This document shows positions 61,264-64,000 of a stretch of DNA of 64,000 nucleotides, in pieces. The translations under genes and the position numbers were made by a program. The stretch lies in contig JBGTBR010000008.1 in assembly GCA_041749255.1 (NCBI GenBank), positions 1 through 64,000 on the forward strand, given 5' to 3'. Numbering within the stretch: position 1 is the first letter of the stretch; each line of letters starts with the position of its first letter. Below the pieces are notes generated by a model. It worked only from the letters and a program-made list of their open reading frames with translations, had not been told where the DNA came from and searched no databases. The DNA comes from JABDLO01 sp041749255 (GTDB taxonomy: Bacteria > Bacteroidota > Bacteroidia > Chitinophagales > Saprospiraceae).

Positions 61264-64000
61264 TTACCTTGTAAGATACATAGATCTGTCCAAATCGAGC
61301 TTTCGGAAATAAGGGTCTTTCATGTCTTTTATAAAGACAATCTCTTCTCCTGTTGATTTCATTTCAGGACCCAGTTGCTTGTCTACATTTGGAAACTTGT
61401 CAAAGGAAAATACAGGCACTTTAATGGCAAACCCTTCCAAACTTTTTTCGATCTGAAAATCCTTCAATTTTTTACTTCCGATCATCACATGAGTAGCAAT
61501 ATTTAAATAAGGTACATTATATGCCTTGGCAATAAAAGGTGTGGTTCTTGATGCTCTTGGGTTTGCTTCAATTACATACACCTTCTCTTCATTTCCATCC
61601 TTTGCCGGACTTATGGCAAATTGTATATTGATGAGTCCTCTAATGTTAAGGGCCTTGGCCAATTTGAGTGTGTATTCCTTCATGTACGCCAATGTTTTAT
61701 CAGAAAGGCTGTATGAAGGCAAAACTGCAGAACTGTCTCCTGAATGAATTCCTGCCGGTTCTATATGTTCCATTATTCCCATGATGTGAAGATCCTCACC
61801 ATCGTAAATGGCGTCTATTTCCGCTTCTTTAGCCCTTTCCAGAAACTGATCGATAAGGACACTGGTGTCGGGCATATGTTTAAAAATGGTCAAAACTTGT
61901 CTTTCCAGTTCAGCATCGTTGATAACGATCCGCATTCTCTGGCCTCCCAACACATAGGATGGACGTACCAACACAGGATACCTGATCCTTTTGGCTATGG
62001 CTATTGCACCATCAGCATCGGCAGCTACGCCATATTGAGGATAAGGAATCTCCAACTCTTTTAACAAGTCTGAAAACCGTCCCCTCTCCTCCGCCAGATC
62101 CATGTCATTGTAAGAAGTGCCCATGATCTTTATCCCTTTTTCATGAAACTTTTCAGCCAGTTTCAATGCGGTTTGACCTCCCAGTTGGACAATGACCCCC
62201 TCGGGTTTTTCAAGATCAATAATCTCTTCTATGTGTTCCCAGAATACGGGTTCAAAATACAATTTATCGGCAATGTCAAAATCAGTGGACACCGTCTCGG
62301 GATTACAATTAATCATAATAGATTCATACCCGGCTTCTTTAATTGCAATGAGACCATGCACACAACAATAATCAAATTCAATTCCCTGGCCTATTCTGTT
62401 TGGACCTGAGCCCAGAACTATAATTTTCTTTTTATCCGTGGGGTTGCTTTCATTTTCAGTATCAAATGTAGAGTAAAAATAAGGTGTTTGTGCTTCGAAC
62501 TCGGCGGCACAGGTATCTACCATTTTATACGTACGTGTGATTCCCAATTTTTTTCTTTGCTTTGTCACACTTTCTTCATTGACCCGTAAAAGCCACGCGA
62601 TTTGCGCGTCCGAATAACCCATTTGCTTGAGTTCAATAAAAAAATCTTTAGGTATATCTTCCGGGACATTATATCTAATCACCTTTTCTTCTGCCTTAAC
62701 CAGTAGTTTAATCTGCTTAAGATACCACGGATCAATTTTTGTTAATTTTTGAACGGTATTTACCGGAACTCCGAGCCGGAGAGCATCTTTAACTCTGTAG
62801 ATTCTATCGTCGCTCACTTTTTCGAGGCGTTCGAGTATATCCTCTGTCCTGATCCACTCTTTCAAATCTGCTCCCAATCCCGCCCTGTTATTTTCCTGAG
62901 ATTGACATGCTTTTTGCAAAGCCTCCAAAAATGACCTACCAATAGCCATGACTTCGCCCACCGACTTCATCTGTAAACCCAACGTATTATCAGAACCGTA
63001 AAATTTGTCAAAATTCCATCTTGGCATTTTAACAATGACGTAGTCCAGTGTGGGTTCGAAGTACGCAGAGGTGTTTTTGGTAATTTGGTTTTTTAATTCG
63101 TCAAGAGTATAACCCAGAGCCAGTTTTGCCGCTATTTTAGCAATCGGATATCCGGTTGCCTTACTGGCAAGAGCCGAAGATCTTGATACCCTTGGGTTGA
63201 TCTCTATGCAAATTAACTCTTCTGTTACGGGATTTTGGGCAAATTGAATGTTGCACCCACCTGCGAAATTTCCCAGTGATCGCATCATGACAATGGCATC
63301 ATTTCGCATCTTTTGATAGGCCGTATCTGACAAAGTCATAGCTGGGGCTACTGTGATGCTGTCCCCGGTATGGATTCCCATCGGATCCAGGTTTTCTACT
63401 GTACAAATAATAACTACGTTGTCTTTCTGGTCTCTGAGTAGCTCAAGTTCGTATTCTTTCCACCCCAACACCGCTTTTTCCACCAAAACTTCATGAGAAG
63501 GAGAGGCTTGTAATCCGCGTCTTAATGCTTCATCAAATTCGCCTTCTGACATTACAATTCCACCTCCGGTACCTCCCAGGGTGTATGATGGTCTGATGAC
63601 CAAAGGATAGCCAATCTTCTGTGCTGCCTCTTTCCCTTCCAAAAAAGAATTGGCAATAAATGAAGGTGCTACATTTTGACCCATTTTCAGAACATGCTTT
63701 CTAAATTCCTCTCTGTTTTCTGTAAGTTCTATCGCCTCAAGATCTACTCCGATCAATCTGACATTAAACTCTTCCCACAAACCCTGCCGACCGGCTTCAA
63801 TAGCCAGATTCAATGCTGTCTGGCCTCCCATAGTGGCAAGAACAGCATCAATTTTCCGCTCCATTAGGATTTTCCTTAAACTTTCTACGGTGAGTGGCCA
63901 CAGGTAAATGTGGTCAGCAGTCACAGGATCGGTCATGATGGTAGCAGGATTAGAATTGATCAGGCTTACTTCAATACCCTCTTCCCTAATTGACCTTGCC
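61264..64000 (-). CDS. carB: carbamoyl-phosphate synthase large subunit, runs off window end
   Basis: CarB makes carbamoyl phosphate from bicarbonate, ammonia and two ATP, feeding the ArgF' and pyrimidine pathways. The coding frame continues past the window edge (the first visible residues are 'ARSIREEGIEVSLINSNPAT', near position 30 of the full chain), so the true start is not seen. The first ATP-grasp domain has 'YPLVIRPSYTLGGTGGGIV' and 'CIEINPRVSRSSALASKATG'. The second has 'YPVLVRPSYVLGGQRMRIV' and 'VIEANPRASRTTPFIAKAYN'. It ends at 61264 shortly after 'LGPEMKSTGEE', before the C-terminal allosteric (MGS-like) domain present in E. coli CarB. Total length is estimated near 940 residues. 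Confidence 0.95.
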   Translation of the reverse strand, partial: ARSIREEGIEVSLINSNPATIMTDPVTADHIYLWPLTVESLRKILMERKIDAVLATMGGQTALNLAIEAGRQGLWEEFNVRLIGVDLEAIELTENREEFRKHVLKMGQNVAPSFIANSFLEGKEAAQKIGYPLVIRPSYTLGGTGGGIVMSEGEFDEALRRGLQASPSHEVLVEKAVLGWKEYELELLRDQKDNVVIICTVENLDPMGIHTGDSITVAPAMTLSDTAYQKMRNDAIVMMRSLGNFAGGCNIQFAQNPVTEELICIEINPRVSRSSALASKATGYPIAKIAAKLALGYTLDELKNQITKNTSAYFEPTLDYVIVKMPRWNFDKFYGSDNTLGLQMKSVGEVMAIGRSFLEALQKACQSQENNRAGLGADLKEWIRTEDILERLEKVSDDRIYRVKDALRLGVPVNTVQKLTKIDPWYLKQIKLLVKAEEKVIRYNVPEDIPKDFFIELKQMGYSDAQIAWLLRVNEESVTKQRKKLGITRTYKMVDTCAAEFEAQTPYFYSTFDTENESNPTDKKKIIVLGSGPNRIGQGIEFDYCCVHGLIAIKEAGYESIMINCNPETVSTDFDIADKLYFEPVFWEHIEEIIDLEKPEGVIVQLGGQTALKLAEKFHEKGIKIMGTSYNDMDLAEERGRFSDLLKELEIPYPQYGVAADADGAIAIAKRIRYPVLVRPSYVLGGQRMRIVINDAELERQVLTIFKHMPDTSVLIDQFLERAKEAEIDAIYDGEDLHIMGIMEHIEPAGIHSGDSSAVLPSYSLSDKTLAYMKEYTLKLAKALNIRGLINIQFAISPAKDGNEEKVYVIEANPRASRTTPFIAKAYNVPYLNIATHVMIGSKKLKDFQIEKSLEGFAIKVPVFSFDKFPNVDKQLGPEMKSTGEEIVFIKDMKDPYFRKLDLDRSMYLTR

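Overview
The window reads as a chromosomal segment from a member of the Bacteroidota, most likely a Saprospiria/Chitinophagia-type lineage. The evidence is an AT-rich sequence, TAnnTTTG-type -7 promoter elements, a TonB-dependent receptor with an outer-membrane barrel, DUF6090/DUF885/DUF2851 family genes, a RemB/Wzi-like surface protein, and an arginine operon using the acetylornithine (ArgF') carbamoyltransferase route. About fifty protein genes, one tRNA and several broken genes are visible. No rRNA, CRISPR array, prophage or classical insertion sequence was seen.

Region 1 (1-20.4 kb) is accessory in flavour. It holds two near-identical GxxExxY (PD-(D/E)XK-like) genes, one stopped by a nonsense codon. 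Both are framed by palindromic ATCTGCG-type repeats, with a third, truncated relative nearby. Around them are a secreted CocE-type hydrolase, a frameshifted beta-barrel gene, a multi-pass membrane protein, a DUF885 lipoprotein, a DUF6090 gene with a truncated tandem copy, an L,D-transpeptidase, a peptidase/deacylase cluster (D-aminoacylase-like, P1/DmpA-like, NTF2-like), a lone Tat-exported molybdopterin oxidoreductase, and a TonB-type receptor next to a membrane AraC regulator.

Region 2 (20.4-40 kb) begins with a decayed 1-kb stretch containing the first 35 codons of a protein kinase, followed by an overlapping GH109-like/galactokinase pair. A long minus-strand operon follows (mrdA, folA, DUF2851, lpxK, RemB/Wzi-like, metH) linking cell-wall elongation, folate/methionine one-carbon metabolism and lipid A. 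Next come an inositol-phosphatase/ferredoxin-reductase pair, a family 2 glycosyltransferase, a TPR lipoprotein and a flippase-like membrane protein.

Region 3 (40.3-48.7 kb) is a complete linear arginine pathway on the plus strand: GNAT acetyltransferase, argG, argC, argD, argF', argB, argE, argH. It is preceded by a strong promoter and an unlisted 32-residue leader ORF whose last eleven codons include four arginines overlapping a GC hairpin. This is a probable arginine-responsive attenuator and the best candidate for an undescribed regulatory system here. A tRNA-Met and a strong terminator close the region.

Region 4 (49-64 kb) has a bestrophin-like channel, a four-helix-bundle gene inside AT-rich repeats, a frameshifted K+ channel, an HExxH protein coupled to a 57-residue ORF, an ion transporter, two Skp/OmpH chaperones with separate promoters, a membrane pyrophosphatase and a nitroreductase. 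It ends with a DtxR-family regulator plus metal ABC transporter genes (no permease alongside) and the edge-truncated carB. CarB ends before the usual C-terminal allosteric domain and would supply carbamoyl phosphate to the arginine and pyrimidine pathways.
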